Source: Tiamatella sp964451715
GTDB taxonomy: Archaea > Thermoproteota > Thermoprotei_A > Sulfolobales > Acidilobaceae
Direction: 5' to 3'
Assembly: GCA_964451715.1 (NCBI GenBank)
Contig: CAYVIZ010000017.1
Location: 1 to 22,402 of the forward strand
DNA length: 22,402 nucleotides
Shown: positions 6,265-14,450 of the stretch, piece by piece
How the letters are laid out: each line of letters opens with the position of its first letter
Numbering within the stretch: the stretch's first letter is position 1
Position numbers and translations under genes: made by a program
The notes under the pieces: generated by a model
Database searches by the model: none
What the model was told of the DNA's origin: nothing
The model's input: the letters and a program-made list of their open reading frames with translations, nothing else

Positions 6265-7779
6265 GTGGTTAAGGATAAAATACTCATAATAGACTTCGGA
6301 GGCCAATACGCTCATCTCATATCGAGGAGAATACGAGACCTAGGAGTCTACACGGAAATAACATACCCGGAATCTCTCCCAGATAACGGCTACAAGGGCT
6401 ACGTGCTTAGCGGCGGACCTAGCAGCGTGTATGTAGAGAAACACGACCACATAGTGGAGTCCATCATAGAAAAAGGCAAACCCTTACTAGGCATATGCTA
6501 TGGCCACCAGTTGCTTGCAAAAGTGCTGGGAGGCAAGGTAGGCCCCTCTCCAAGCCCCGAGTTCGGCCCCGTCAGAGTAGAGGTAAAAGACGGTCATCCC
6601 ATAACCCGTGGATTAGCCGGGAAGAAACTCAGGGTCTGGATGAGCCATAACGACGCTGTGCTCAGCCCGCCACCAGGCGCCCGCGTCCACGCATCAACGA
6701 GGGGGAGCCCTGTTGCCATGTTCACACTAGGTGGTAACATTATAGGGGTCCAGTGGCATCCAGAGGTACGCCACTCGGAGCTGGGTAGCGTTCTCCTAGA
6801 CAACTTCATAAAGATAACAGGCTCCCGGAGAGAGTGGAGCATAGAGGTGATGCTGGAAGAGATACGTAGATATATAAGAGGCAAGCTGAAGCCTGGTAGT
6901 AAAGCCGTAGCCGCTGTAAGCGGTGGTATAGATAGTAGCCTCGCAACATACCTCGTCATGAAATACTCTAACGCCGATGTTATCCCTGTTTTCATAGACA
7001 CCGGTTTGCTTCCATGGGGTGAGAGAGAAAAGGCTGTAAAGCTGCTGGACAAGATAGGTGTAAAGCCTATCATACTGGAGAAATCCAGGGTTTTCCTTGG
7101 CAGTTTAAAGGGGATCGAAGACCCGGAGGAGAAGAGGCTTATTGTAGGCCAGGTTTACAGCGAGGTGTTGTCGGAGTTTTCGAGGGAAATAGGCGCGACT
7201 CATCTTATACAAGGGACGATATACCCAGACGTGATAGAGTCGGGAGCCAACCCCGGGGCTGACACGATAAAAACCCATCACAATGTTGGTGGACTCCGCG
7301 TCCACGGCCTCGTTCTGGTGGAGCCTTTGAGGAACCTCTACAAAGACGAGGTTAGAAGAATAGCCCTATCACTAGGGTTCCCCGAGGAGCTGGTTTACAA
7401 GAAACCTATACCTGGCCCGGGACTGGCGGTCAGGGTGGAGGGCCCTGTAGACGAGGAAAGGCTGAATGTTGCTAGAACCGCCGACAGGATATTCAGGGAG
7501 ATCGTCGAGGAGAAGGGGTTAGACAGGAATTTATGGCAGTACTTCGCGGTCTTGACGAGGAGCAAGGCTACAGGTGTTAAGGGGGACAAGCGATCCTATG
7601 GTTTCGTAGTTGTCCTGAGGGCGGTTACAAGCTCTGACGCTATGACAGCTGACGTAGCAGAGCTGCCATATGACGTTCTGAGGGAGGCTGCAAGGCGTAT
7701 AATAGGCAGCCTGCCCCAGGTTACTAGGGTTTTATACGATGTCACCACAAAGCCTCCTGCCACAATAGAATGGGAGTAA
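6265..7779 (+). CDS. guaA: GMP synthase (glutamine-hydrolysing), single chain
   Basis: It converts XMP to GMP using glutamine and ATP, the last step of guanine nucleotide synthesis. The glutamine amidotransferase domain is at about 5-185: LSGGPSSVY (48-56), nucleophile Cys78 in LLGICYGHQLLAK, and His165/Glu167 in GVQWHPEVRH. The ATP pyrophosphatase domain has the PP-loop VSGGIDSS (218-225) and GTIYPDVIESG. The C-terminal dimerisation domain ends in PPATIEWE, as in the family. At 504 residues it is full length. Both domains are on one chain, as in other Crenarchaeota and unlike the split enzyme of many Euryarchaeota. The start is GTG 6265, with GGGAGTG at 6250-6256 as a possible ribosome binding site, itself part of a small GGGAG/CTCCC inverted repeat. 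Confidence 0.97.
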   Translation: MVKDKILIIDFGGQYAHLISRRIRDLGVYTEITYPESLPDNGYKGYVLSGGPSSVYVEKHDHIVESIIEKGKPLLGICYGHQLLAKVLGGKVGPSPSPEFGPVRVEVKDGHPITRGLAGKKLRVWMSHNDAVLSPPPGARVHASTRGSPVAMFTLGGNIIGVQWHPEVRHSELGSVLLDNFIKITGSRREWSIEVMLEEIRRYIRGKLKPGSKAVAAVSGGIDSSLATYLVMKYSNADVIPVFIDTGLLPWGEREKAVKLLDKIGVKPIILEKSRVFLGSLKGIEDPEEKRLIVGQVYSEVLSEFSREIGATHLIQGTIYPDVIESGANPGADTIKTHHNVGGLRVHGLVLVEPLRNLYKDEVRRIALSLGFPEELVYKKPIPGPGLAVRVEGPVDEERLNVARTADRIFREIVEEKGLDRNLWQYFAVLTRSKATGVKGDKRSYGFVVVLRAVTSSDAMTADVAELPYDVLREAARRIIGSLPQVTRVLYDVTTKPPATIEWE

Positions 7780-7803
7780 AAGCCTGTTTGTAGCCCGGAG
7801 GGG

Positions 7804-8109
7804 TTATAGATCGTCTAAGTCTATCTCTATCACTTGGCCCTCACGGTTAGGCGGAGGCTCTACCTCCTCTATCCTCCTGCTCCCCTTAGCACCTTCAACC
7901 TCGAGTTCGCCACTCCCCACCTTTAACTTGTTTATGACAGCCCTCCACCTATACCCGCAGCTAGGGCAGACAAAGCTGCCCATGACAGTTATGGTTATAC
8001 GCCCCCTCTTATCGGGGAGCGGGGATACCAGCTGCCAAGTCTTCTCGGGTTCCTCCACCCTAGTACCACATGCTGGGCATACAAATGGATCCTTCCTCTT
8101 ACCCGCCAT
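7804..8109 (-). CDS. Two-CxxC zinc-ribbon protein, about 100 aa
   Basis: A small protein with two zinc-knuckle pairs, CPACG (VCPACGTRV) and CPSCG (VCPSCGYRW), about 35 residues apart. Together they form one zinc ribbon with a beta-rich middle (ITITVMGSF). The C-terminal third is acidic and ends in IDLDDL. Such ribbons in archaea usually belong to transcription- or translation-associated proteins; the pattern is reminiscent of Elf1-like ribbons, but I cannot name the family. The frame opens at GTG 8118, but a TATA box (CTATAAG, about 8132-8139) is about 26 bases before the ATG at 8109, so 8109 is chosen as start of a near-leaderless message. It is convergent with guaA, with 24 bases between. 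Confidence 0.75.
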   Translation of the reverse strand: MAGKRKDPFVCPACGTRVEEPEKTWQLVSPLPDKRGRITITVMGSFVCPSCGYRWRAVINKLKVGSGELEVEGAKGSRRIEEVEPPPNREGQVIEIDLDDL

Positions 8110-8196
8110 ACCTGACACCCTGCCACCATCACTTATAGTGGTCTAGGAGAAATAGTTGCCGGGCCAGGCGTAATAAAAGGATTCCCCATTGGGGCT

Positions 8197-9021
8197 CTAG
8201 CATTCCTTTAACTCTACTTCACCCGGTATACCGGCTCCTGTAAGAGCTATTGCCATAGTTCTAACCAGCTGGCCCCTCCTGTAGACGTCGACCTCTGGTC
8301 CCTGCAGCTTTAATGGTATCATGTATTCCGCGTAGTCAGGGGCTATCTTCTCAAGGACTATCCTTATCCTCTTCTTATCGGGGATAGCGGTAAACTCTGT
8401 TATCTTTGACTCCGCTATTTTAGTGAGGCTGTTTTCAATAGTTGTAAGCCTACCCAAGTCCCCGTCATGCCTTATCCTGACTATTATACAGATTCCCGCG
8501 GCTTCGCCCTTTATCTTGAACGGCCTCCTCAGAAACTCCTTGTTTGGAACCCTGTAGCTGTCCTCGCCCGACTCTATCAGGGTGTACAAGGCGTTTACCT
8601 CTTTTATCCTCCCCTTCATGCCTCCTATTTCCACGTAGACCCCGTTTTCCACGAGCCTATAGATAGTTATGGCATAATAGCCCACCAAGTTCACGATGAC
8701 ATCCCAGCCGGCTGCCACGCCTATTATAACGAGCGCGATGAGTAGGAGGGTGAGTTCCTCTGCTTGCGTGAAGACGTATAGAATCCCTATCAGGGACATC
8801 ACGTAGGCTATGAGGCCTATACTTCTCGACACTCGCTCAGCGGCTTTCTCGGTTATAATACCCTTCCTATGGAGGCCGTAGAATATCCTGTCTACTAGTT
8901 TGATGAACAAGTATAGGAAGAAGAGTATTACAGCAGTATAGACGAGGTCTAGGAGCAGCCTGTTAGACCTAATATAATCCAGTGCAAGGCTTGCCTGGTT
9001 CACAACCTCTTCCAGACCCAT
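8197..9021 (-). CDS. MscS-family mechanosensitive ion channel
   Basis: A small-conductance mechanosensitive channel that opens under membrane tension to release solutes on osmotic downshock. Three membrane segments are visible: about 22-43, 66-86 and 90-115, the last being the pore-lining helix with GVAAGWDVIVNLVGYYA. It is followed by the beta domain containing GGMKGRIKEVNALYTLI and YRVPNKEFLRRPF, which match the MscS 'G-x-G-x-I-x-x-I' and 'PN' motifs. The alpha/beta cytoplasmic vestibule domain completes 274 residues, close to the 286 of E. coli MscS. AGGAGGTGG lies 7 bases before the ATG at 9021. It is the last gene of an operon after the TrkA-type gene (21-base gap). Confidence 0.88.
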   Translation of the reverse strand: MGLEEVVNQASLALDYIRSNRLLLDLVYTAVILFFLYLFIKLVDRIFYGLHRKGIITEKAAERVSRSIGLIAYVMSLIGILYVFTQAEELTLLLIALVIIGVAAGWDVIVNLVGYYAITIYRLVENGVYVEIGGMKGRIKEVNALYTLIESGEDSYRVPNKEFLRRPFKIKGEAAGICIIVRIRHDGDLGRLTTIENSLTKIAESKITEFTAIPDKKRIRIVLEKIAPDYAEYMIPLKLQGPEVDVYRRGQLVRTMAIALTGAGIPGEVELKEC

Positions 9022-9042
9022 AAACTAAACCACCTCCTAGGA

Positions 9043-9720
9043 CTAATCGAGTGCTTCTATGAACTTGTCTATACTGTCAACCCGAGTCAAAGCTATAACG
9101 ATGTACCCGGGTTCCAGGCTCATAACCCTGTCAGGCTCAAGGAACTTCTCCCCGTCGAACACCGCAAGTATCTTAACAGCAGAGGGGGGAATGTTCTCCA
9201 TAACCTCCCTAAGCGGCTTACCTACGGCTTTACTAACCTTTGTAAGCGTCCTAGCCACTATAGTGAAATCCCCGCTATACACATCTATAATCTCGACACC
9301 AGTAAACCTGCCCTCGATAGAGCTGAATAGTATCCCTGCTACCACATCGTTCTCGGCAACAGACATCTCGACCCCTATCAGCTGTAGAAGCCTGATAGTG
9401 GCCCTGTTCTTAGCCCTAACAAATATCCTGCTGACACCGTACTCCTTAGCTATGCTTGCAACGAACAGGTTGACCTCGTCCCTGTCGGTGGCAGCCACTA
9501 CTACGTCGAACGTGTTGAGATCCAGCTCCTCATAAAGCCTAGGGTCTGTGGCATCCCTCACAATACCCTCGACGTCAGCCTCGCTAATAATACGCCGTAT
9601 CCTCTCCTCACTCTTATCCACGACAACCACGTTATGCCCGCTCTTAGCGAGCCTCACCGCTAGACTCTCGCCGACACCGCCTCCCCCTATCAGCAGTATC
9701 TTCAACCCGGGCCACCACAT
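9043..9720 (-). CDS. trkA: TrkA-type NAD-binding regulator (RCK domains)
   Basis: A cytoplasmic regulatory subunit of K+ channels or transporters. The TrkA-N (RCK_N) Rossmann domain has GGGGVG at 12-17 and an acidic residue at the end of strand two (VVVVDKS, Asp35), typical for NAD(H). DVVVAATDRDEVN marks the fourth strand. The TrkA-C domain lies at about 140-225 (VGKPLREV, LEPGYIVIALTR). There is no K+ channel or TrkH gene in the window. The downstream partner is an MscS-like channel, so it may regulate that or a distant K+ system. The ATG at 9720 lies 1 base after the upstream stop. TTG 9705, spaced 6 bases from a GGTGG, is an equally good start and would remove the odd MWWPG leader. Confidence 0.9.
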   Translation of the reverse strand: MWWPGLKILLIGGGGVGESLAVRLAKSGHNVVVVDKSEERIRRIISEADVEGIVRDATDPRLYEELDLNTFDVVVAATDRDEVNLFVASIAKEYGVSRIFVRAKNRATIRLLQLIGVEMSVAENDVVAGILFSSIEGRFTGVEIIDVYSGDFTIVARTLTKVSKAVGKPLREVMENIPPSAVKILAVFDGEKFLEPDRVMSLEPGYIVIALTRVDSIDKFIEALD

Positions 9721-9721
9721 T

Positions 9722-10450
9722 CTAGGGAAGTGACTCCAAATAACTTAAAAGGTGTTCACCGCTCCTCCCTTTAAGGATCATCCTCCTCCAGTATTCCGGC
9801 TTAAACCTCTTCAACCCAGGCAGCTTTATGTAGCTAGCCGTGCCCCCGGCTATGTTAGCTATTTTCAGGGGAGACTCTAGCAGGCGCGCCTCTCTCCCCC
9901 CGATGTAGAAGACGGGTTTAACCCTGTAGCCCGTCCTAACACCGTACTCGTCTATCCTAGGATCAACCAGTTTTGCCTCATCCCATCCAAGGCTTTTTAC
10001 GTCTATTATTTTCCTCACCGAGAAATAACCCACTATGTACAGGCCTCGTTTGCTATTCTCGAAAGCTTTCCTAATATCTATATAGCGCCATCTCACTGTG
10101 AAGAAGTTTCTGGGGTAATAGGCGAGCCCAGCTATGAATACGAGATAATCCCCCTCCCTAGGCTCTAGGCTTGTCGTGAAGCGTGATTCGTCGCAGAAAA
10201 CACCCTTCTCGACGAGGGGGCAGCCGGTAGTGACTAGTCTTGACACGGCTACACTCTTGGAACCCCATTTAACTCTGTCTATCGGCAGGTATCTTTCCAG
10301 AGTAGAGTTGATGCAGCGGGCTCTCAGGCTCCTATAGGGCAGGCCCGCCTTGCTGGGGCGGGGTATGAGCTCGTAGCATCCCTCAATTATTGGTGAGTAG
10401 TAGCCGCCAGTGTTGCTGTCGAACCATTGTCTTATAAGGAATACTTTCAA
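9722..10450 (-). CDS. Uncharacterised protein, 242 aa, first gene of trkA-mscS operon (Nmad3-like?)
   Basis: I do not firmly recognise this protein. It has a beta-rich N-terminus with YYSPIIEGCYELIPRP, a central GDYLVFIAGLAYYP (100-113) followed by KRGLYIVGYFSVRKIID (134-150), and a basic C-terminus ending in HLLSYLESLP. The central 'GD-hydrophobic-G ... hydrophobic-I-V-G-Y-F' arrangement recalls the nucleotide-modification-associated domain 3 (Nmad3) and related PUA-like folds; this is memory-based and weak. The start is TTG 10450, supported by AGGTGATT six bases upstream and a TATA box at 10483-10492. The stop directly precedes the trkA start, so it shares a transcript with trkA and the MscS gene. 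Confidence 0.65.
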   Translation of the reverse strand: MKVFLIRQWFDSNTGGYYSPIIEGCYELIPRPSKAGLPYRSLRARCINSTLERYLPIDRVKWGSKSVAVSRLVTTGCPLVEKGVFCDESRFTTSLEPREGDYLVFIAGLAYYPRNFFTVRWRYIDIRKAFENSKRGLYIVGYFSVRKIIDVKSLGWDEAKLVDPRIDEYGVRTGYRVKPVFYIGGREARLLESPLKIANIAGGTASYIKLPGLKRFKPEYWRRMILKGRSGEHLLSYLESLP

Positions 10451-10482
10451 GCAATCACCTGTGTTTTAAAATATATATCGAT

Positions 10483-10492
10483 AATATTAAAT
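10483..10492 (-). promoter_or_regulatory. TATA box for the 10450-8197 operon
   Basis: On the minus strand TTTAATATTA lies about 35-45 bases before the TTG at 10450, placing the transcript start near 10462. This leaves just enough leader for the AGGTGATT ribosome binding site at 10453-10460. A second AT run (10465-10479) lies between them. Confidence 0.5.
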
Positions 10493-10548
10493 TTAAGCTT
10501 CATTACATTAAAACCCGTCTTCCAGTCAGGCAGAACTCTCTCCTCGAA

Positions 10549-10558
10549 ATTTTAAATA
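10549..10558 (+). promoter_or_regulatory. TATA box of the acidic micro-gene
   Basis: ATTTTAAATA lies about 45 bases before the ATG at 10599, placing transcription start near 10580 with a leader of about 19 bases. It stands back to back with the promoter of the minus-strand operon in the AT-rich 10451-10598 spacer. No other feature was seen in that spacer. Confidence 0.5.
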
Positions 10559-10598
10559 AGCGGTTCAGCCATAGAAACATCAATGGTCATGTAAAACT

Positions 10599-10763
10599 AT
10601 GAGGGTTGAGGTAGAGTTGAGCACACCCGTCTTCGACGAGGAAGAGGAGGAGTTCATAGAGCTCGAGGAGGAGGAACTAGAAGAACTGGAGGATCTAGAG
10701 GATCTGGAAGAACTGGAAGAGCTCGAGGAAGAGGAGGAGTTCATAGAAGAGGAAGAATGGTAG
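10599..10763 (+). CDS. Hyper-acidic 54-residue protein with Leu-Glu-Glu/Asp triplets
   Basis: The frame ATG...TAG encodes 54 residues: MRVEVELSTPVFD, then almost only Glu/Asp with hydrophobic residues. About 32 residues are Glu or Asp and only one is basic (Arg2). Leucines 27, 30, 33, 36, 39 and 42 recur every third residue (LEELEDLEDLEELEEL). The phrases EEEEFIE near 15-21 and EEEEFIE near 44-50 bracket this block. It ends in EEEEW. It has its own TATA box and a short leader, and sits between two clear gene boundaries. No family is recognised. Extreme acidity suggests mimicry of nucleic acid or binding to a basic protein, or a metal or chaperone role; this is inference. Simple-sequence composition is the main reason for doubt, but a stop-free acidic frame with codons mixed (gaa/gag, cta/ctg/ctc) argues for selection at protein level. 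Confidence 0.7.
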   Translation: MRVEVELSTPVFDEEEEEFIELEEEELEELEDLEDLEELEELEEEEEFIEEEEW

Positions 10764-10798
10764 CTAACGCCACCCCTTATAAGTGAAGAGCCTCTCCC

Positions 10799-11752
10799 CT
10801 AGTCTACCTTCCATCCATGAGAACCGAGAAGCCTTACAGCGTTTTCTCTTACAATCCTGATTTTATCGGGATAATCTATAGGAAGCCTTATGATTTCACT
10901 CACCAAATCCCTAAGCGAGAGCCCCACCATGTAGGGGTGATCCGATCCGAATAGCAGTTTATCCGACCCGAGCTTCTTTACAGCCTTCTCTATAAAGTAT
11001 GAGTCGACAGCACTTGTGTCGAAGTAGATGTTCCCATATTTCCTCCCGATTTCAATGCTTTCATGGAAGTATATTCCAGGCTGAAGCAGACTATAGCTCC
11101 CCAAGTGGGCTATAACTATGTCTAGATCAGGGAACTCTCTAGCAACGTGTTCCAAGTGCCGGGGCCTCGCCTCCCTGCACATGGGAGGCAGCTCCCAGAT
11201 GCCGGGATCGCATCCCGTGTGAACTATGAGTATAAGCCCCAAATCCTCCAACGCCTGGTAAAGCGGGAAAAGCCTCCTATCACCCGGGTTGATGAAGTGG
11301 AAGGTAGGGAAAACCTTGATCCCCAGTATCCTACGCCTATTCCTCTCCACGAACCCTATGTTATCCTCTATAGACTCGTCCGGGTTATAGCTGGCTACAG
11401 GTATAAGCCGGCCTCCCGAGCTCTCCGCTGCTGCCAAGACTTCATGGTTGCTTCTCCTATTCTCTACAATAAGATACTCGTGGTCTTCTATAACCTTCTC
11501 AGGCTCTTCTATTATACGCCTTATCATCCCCCACTTGCTCATAACCGCGTGGACTCCACTGTCGCGTAGAGCCTTGATTAGAGCCTTTTTGTCTACATTC
11601 GTCTTGAAGAGCCTCCTACTAACTTCTACAGCGATTACAACACCCTTGGAGACGCCGGCGGAATCCATGTCTTCAACCAGCCTATGCGCGGCTTGACGGG
11701 GGTCTCTAGGCTTAGGAGGCAGGTGCATATGAAAATCTATTATGTCCACCAT
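10799..11752 (-). CDS. Metal-dependent amidohydrolase (TIM-barrel, amidohydrolase-2 type)
   Basis: A cytosolic hydrolase or decarboxylase of the amidohydrolase superfamily, 317 residues. Metal-site residues are His8 and His10 in DFHMH, Lys146 in LGIKVFP, His178 in LIVHTG, His216 in IAHLGS and Asp271 in LFGSDHPY. This spacing fits the amidohydrolase-2 group (uronate isomerase / ACMS-decarboxylase-like, TatD-like relatives). The substrate is not predictable. The start is ATG 11752, with GATGATG upstream as only a weak ribosome binding site; GTG 11749 is possible. It is convergent with the acidic micro-gene (35 bases apart) and separated from the acyl-CoA synthetase by 156 bases, so it is probably its own transcript. 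Confidence 0.85.
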   Translation of the reverse strand: MVDIIDFHMHLPPKPRDPRQAAHRLVEDMDSAGVSKGVVIAVEVSRRLFKTNVDKKALIKALRDSGVHAVMSKWGMIRRIIEEPEKVIEDHEYLIVENRRSNHEVLAAAESSGGRLIPVASYNPDESIEDNIGFVERNRRRILGIKVFPTFHFINPGDRRLFPLYQALEDLGLILIVHTGCDPGIWELPPMCREARPRHLEHVAREFPDLDIVIAHLGSYSLLQPGIYFHESIEIGRKYGNIYFDTSAVDSYFIEKAVKKLGSDKLLFGSDHPYMVGLSLRDLVSEIIRLPIDYPDKIRIVRENAVRLLGSHGWKVD

Positions 11753-11887
11753 ACATCATCTCTCTACACTATCCCTATACGTGCTGGCTGCAGGTTACTC
11801 GGTTAGCGGCCGTATCAATGATTATTGATCTACTGGTGTATATGAAGTTATAACTAGAAATACAGGGGGTTTTATTGTTCTGACAGT

Positions 11888-11892
11888 AAAAA
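11888..11892 (-). terminator. T-run terminator after acyl-CoA synthetase
   Basis: Sixteen bases past the stop codon the minus strand has TTTTT (followed by ACTG), the simple U-run type of archaeal terminator. The 11753-11908 spacer holds this plus weak AT-rich sequence; no gene was found there. Confidence 0.3.
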
Positions 11893-11908
11893 GTGGAGGG
11901 TATGCGGG

Positions 11909-13549
11909 TTATCCCGACAGGATGTTCGAGTATTTCTCCCTGAGAAGCCTCTTATTTATCTTGCCTACACTCGTTAGAGGCATCTCGTCCACGAAGACTA
12001 TCTTGTCCGGCAGCCACCACTTCGGTATCTCCCCGTCATCCACAGCCTTCCTCAGTATACCCATTATATCCTCTTCTGTTACAGTGGAGCCGGGTTTAGG
12101 CACTATTAGCGCCACAGGCCTCTCACCCCACTTCTCATGCTTAGCTCCTATAACCGCTACCTGCCCTACTCCGGGGTGCCTGCTTATAATGTCCTCTAGC
12201 CTCAGACTGCTTATCCATTCACCCCCACTCTTTATAACATCCTTGTCCCTGTCCACTATCTTAACGTAGCCGTCAGGATACCATACTGCTATATCTCCCG
12301 TGTGGAACCATCCACACCTCCACGCGGCCTCAGTCTTCTCCGGGTTCTTATAGTACTCGTAAGCCACCCACGGAGCTCTAACCAGTATCTCACCCATTGT
12401 CTTACCATCCATGGGGACAGGGTTACAGTTCTCGTCCGCTACTATCAGGTCCACCAACGGTATTGGGAACCCTGTTCTAGTCCTCAGATCTAACTCCTCC
12501 TCAGGACTCATCTCCTTGTCGGGGAGCTGTACAATGGTCAGTATGGGCGCTGTCTCCGTCATACCGTACCCGGAGACCACGTCTATCCCCCTTGCTAGCG
12601 CCAGCTTCGCCAGGCCCTTAGGTAAGGCTGAGCCTCCGACGACGAATTTGAAGCCTCTGAGATCGTATTTCTCTGATCCGGGGGCCGTGAGCAGCATGTA
12701 GAGTATAGTGGGTACTCCCGCCGCGTATGTCACCTTCTCTCTCGTTATTAGTTCCAGCATCACTATAGGATCCAGTTTACCGGGGAACACCTGCTTCAGC
12801 CCGAGTACGGGAACAGCATACGGCAGCCCCCAGCTCCACACGTGGAACATGGGTACTATGTGCATGAAGTTATCGTTCAATGTGAGGTTCACCCTGGGCG
12901 AGGACGTTATGTGGAGCAGCCCCATCAACGCGTGTATGACCTGCTGTCTATGAGTATGGTAGACGCCTTTAGGTAGGCCTGTTGTCCCACTTGTATAACC
13001 CATTCCTGCTACCTGGTTTTCATCTATTTCAGGCCACTCGAAGCTGCCGCCGTACTGTTTTAGCAGGTCCTCGTAATGTATAGCCGGCTTCCCCGCTATC
13101 TTGTCCGGGTGTCCATCGCTCCCCACTATAATGTACTGCTCCACTGTTTTCAGCTCCTCACCCAGAAGCTGGACCAGCTTGAGGAAGTCACTATTGACTA
13201 CAACCACCTTATCCTCGGCATGGTTCATAACATAGGCTATCTCCTTAGGGGCCAGCCTTATATTTACAGGATGTATAACGCTCCCCATCATAGGCACAGC
13301 CATATAAAGCTCGTAGTGCCAGTGAGTGTTCCAGTCAAGAGTAGCCACCCGGTCAAGCCTACCCACACCGATAGCTGAGAGCGCGGCAGCCAGCTTCTCA
13401 ACCCTGACCCCGAACTCCCTATAGGTATACCTGAACTCGTCCCGGTACACTATCTCACTATCAGGATAAAGCCTAGTCATCCTATCGTATATCCTCTTTA
13501 TAGTCAACTCATAGCCCGGTCTAAAGGGTATCTTCTCAGGTAAACCCAT
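11909..13549 (-). CDS. AMP-forming acyl-CoA synthetase (fatty-acid--CoA ligase family)
   Basis: It activates a carboxylic acid, probably a medium- or long-chain fatty or branched acid, to acyl-CoA via acyl-adenylate. Numbering from ATG 13558: the P-loop is YTSGTTGLPKG (188-198), A5 motif GYGMTETAPI (330-339), A7 motif GWFHTGDIA (416-424), A8 hinge DRDKDVIKSGGEWIS (436-450) and the A10 lysine Lys533 in PLTSVGKINKR. Length of 546-549 is normal. GGAGAGGTG lies six bases before the ATG at 13549, whereas it almost touches the ATG at 13558, so 13549 is preferred. The specificity cannot be told from the sequence. It appears to be a single-gene transcript; the 13550-13646 spacer shows only AT-rich promoter-like sequence. 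Confidence 0.92.
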   Translation of the reverse strand: MGLPEKIPFRPGYELTIKRIYDRMTRLYPDSEIVYRDEFRYTYREFGVRVEKLAAALSAIGVGRLDRVATLDWNTHWHYELYMAVPMMGSVIHPVNIRLAPKEIAYVMNHAEDKVVVVNSDFLKLVQLLGEELKTVEQYIIVGSDGHPDKIAGKPAIHYEDLLKQYGGSFEWPEIDENQVAGMGYTSGTTGLPKGVYHTHRQQVIHALMGLLHITSSPRVNLTLNDNFMHIVPMFHVWSWGLPYAVPVLGLKQVFPGKLDPIVMLELITREKVTYAAGVPTILYMLLTAPGSEKYDLRGFKFVVGGSALPKGLAKLALARGIDVVSGYGMTETAPILTIVQLPDKEMSPEEELDLRTRTGFPIPLVDLIVADENCNPVPMDGKTMGEILVRAPWVAYEYYKNPEKTEAAWRCGWFHTGDIAVWYPDGYVKIVDRDKDVIKSGGEWISSLRLEDIISRHPGVGQVAVIGAKHEKWGERPVALIVPKPGSTVTEEDIMGILRKAVDDGEIPKWWLPDKIVFVDEMPLTSVGKINKRLLREKYSNILSG

Positions 13550-13646
13550 AACATACACCTCTCCGAGAACACGGTAAAAGTGGAGGGTAGATAACCCCTC
13601 CTTCTATCGTTCAAATTAATGATTACATGATTCTAGAATAAATAGA

Positions 13647-14450
13647 TTAACCGGTTCCCAGGTTCCTCCTACTCCTGTAACGCCTGAGCATGGTATATAA
13701 CAACACTGTCAGAAGGGTTACGGCAACCATCGAGCTTGCAACAGCGTTCAACGCGTTCTGGCTGCTGAACTCCGATAAACCGGGGCGTCTCGCCCTATTC
13801 CATATAAGTATAGGTATAGTCTCAAAACCTGGACCCTTGGTAAACAAGGTCTTCACGAAATCCGTGAAGCTCATAATGAAGGCCAGCATGAACGCGGCCA
13901 CTATACCAGGCATGAGGAGCGGGATTGTTATCCTAGCAAGTATCCTAGCCCTCCCAGCCCCCAGGCTACGTGCCGCCTCCTCATACCTCCTCACATCCCC
14001 GCTCATAGGTGAAAGGGTCAGGTATGCATAGGCTATGTTGAACGCCGTGTGGCCTATGAAGACCGTTGTCCATCCAAACGTGAAGCCCAGAGCTATGAGG
14101 AGCAGTAAAAGGCTCACAGCCTCCGCTATATCGGGCATGACGACTGGAGGTATGGCCGAGGCTTCTATAACGCGTTTAACCCTGCTCCTCCCCAGCCTCG
14201 AGGCTGGTAATGCGAGTAAAACGCTTACAACAGCACTGGCTAGTGCGACTGTTATACTGTTAGCCATGGCGGCGTACAGCCTTGTATCCCTAAGCATGAG
14301 CCTGTACCATCTTGTTGTGAAGCCCTCCCACGTGGAGGCGTAGAAGCTTTTGTCGAAGCTGTAGAGGAACATGACCAGTATGGGTATATACAATAGTAAT
14401 AGGACAGTATACGTGTACAGTCTAAGCCATCTACCCGCTAAGACTCCCAT
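13647..14450 (-). CDS. potC: ABC transporter permease, PotC-like (polyamine-type)
   Basis: The second inner-membrane permease of the importer encoded by 13647-17464, 267 residues with about six membrane helices (the first is VLLLYIPILVMFLYSF). The binding-protein-dependent transport signature (EAA loop) is EAARSLGAGRARILARITIPLL, seen in part as AARSLGAGRARILAR and IPLLMPGI. It overlaps the upstream permease by 13 bases. The ATG at 14450 has AGGAGG about ten bases upstream. Order and motifs match potABCD-type systems for spermidine/putrescine; closely related systems import thiamine, phosphonate or Fe3+. Confidence 0.87.
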   Translation of the reverse strand: MGVLAGRWLRLYTYTVLLLLYIPILVMFLYSFDKSFYASTWEGFTTRWYRLMLRDTRLYAAMANSITVALASAVVSVLLALPASRLGRSRVKRVIEASAIPPVVMPDIAEAVSLLLLLIALGFTFGWTTVFIGHTAFNIAYAYLTLSPMSGDVRRYEEAARSLGAGRARILARITIPLLMPGIVAAFMLAFIMSFTDFVKTLFTKGPGFETIPILIWNRARRPGLSEFSSQNALNAVASSMVAVTLLTVLLYTMLRRYRSRRNLGTG

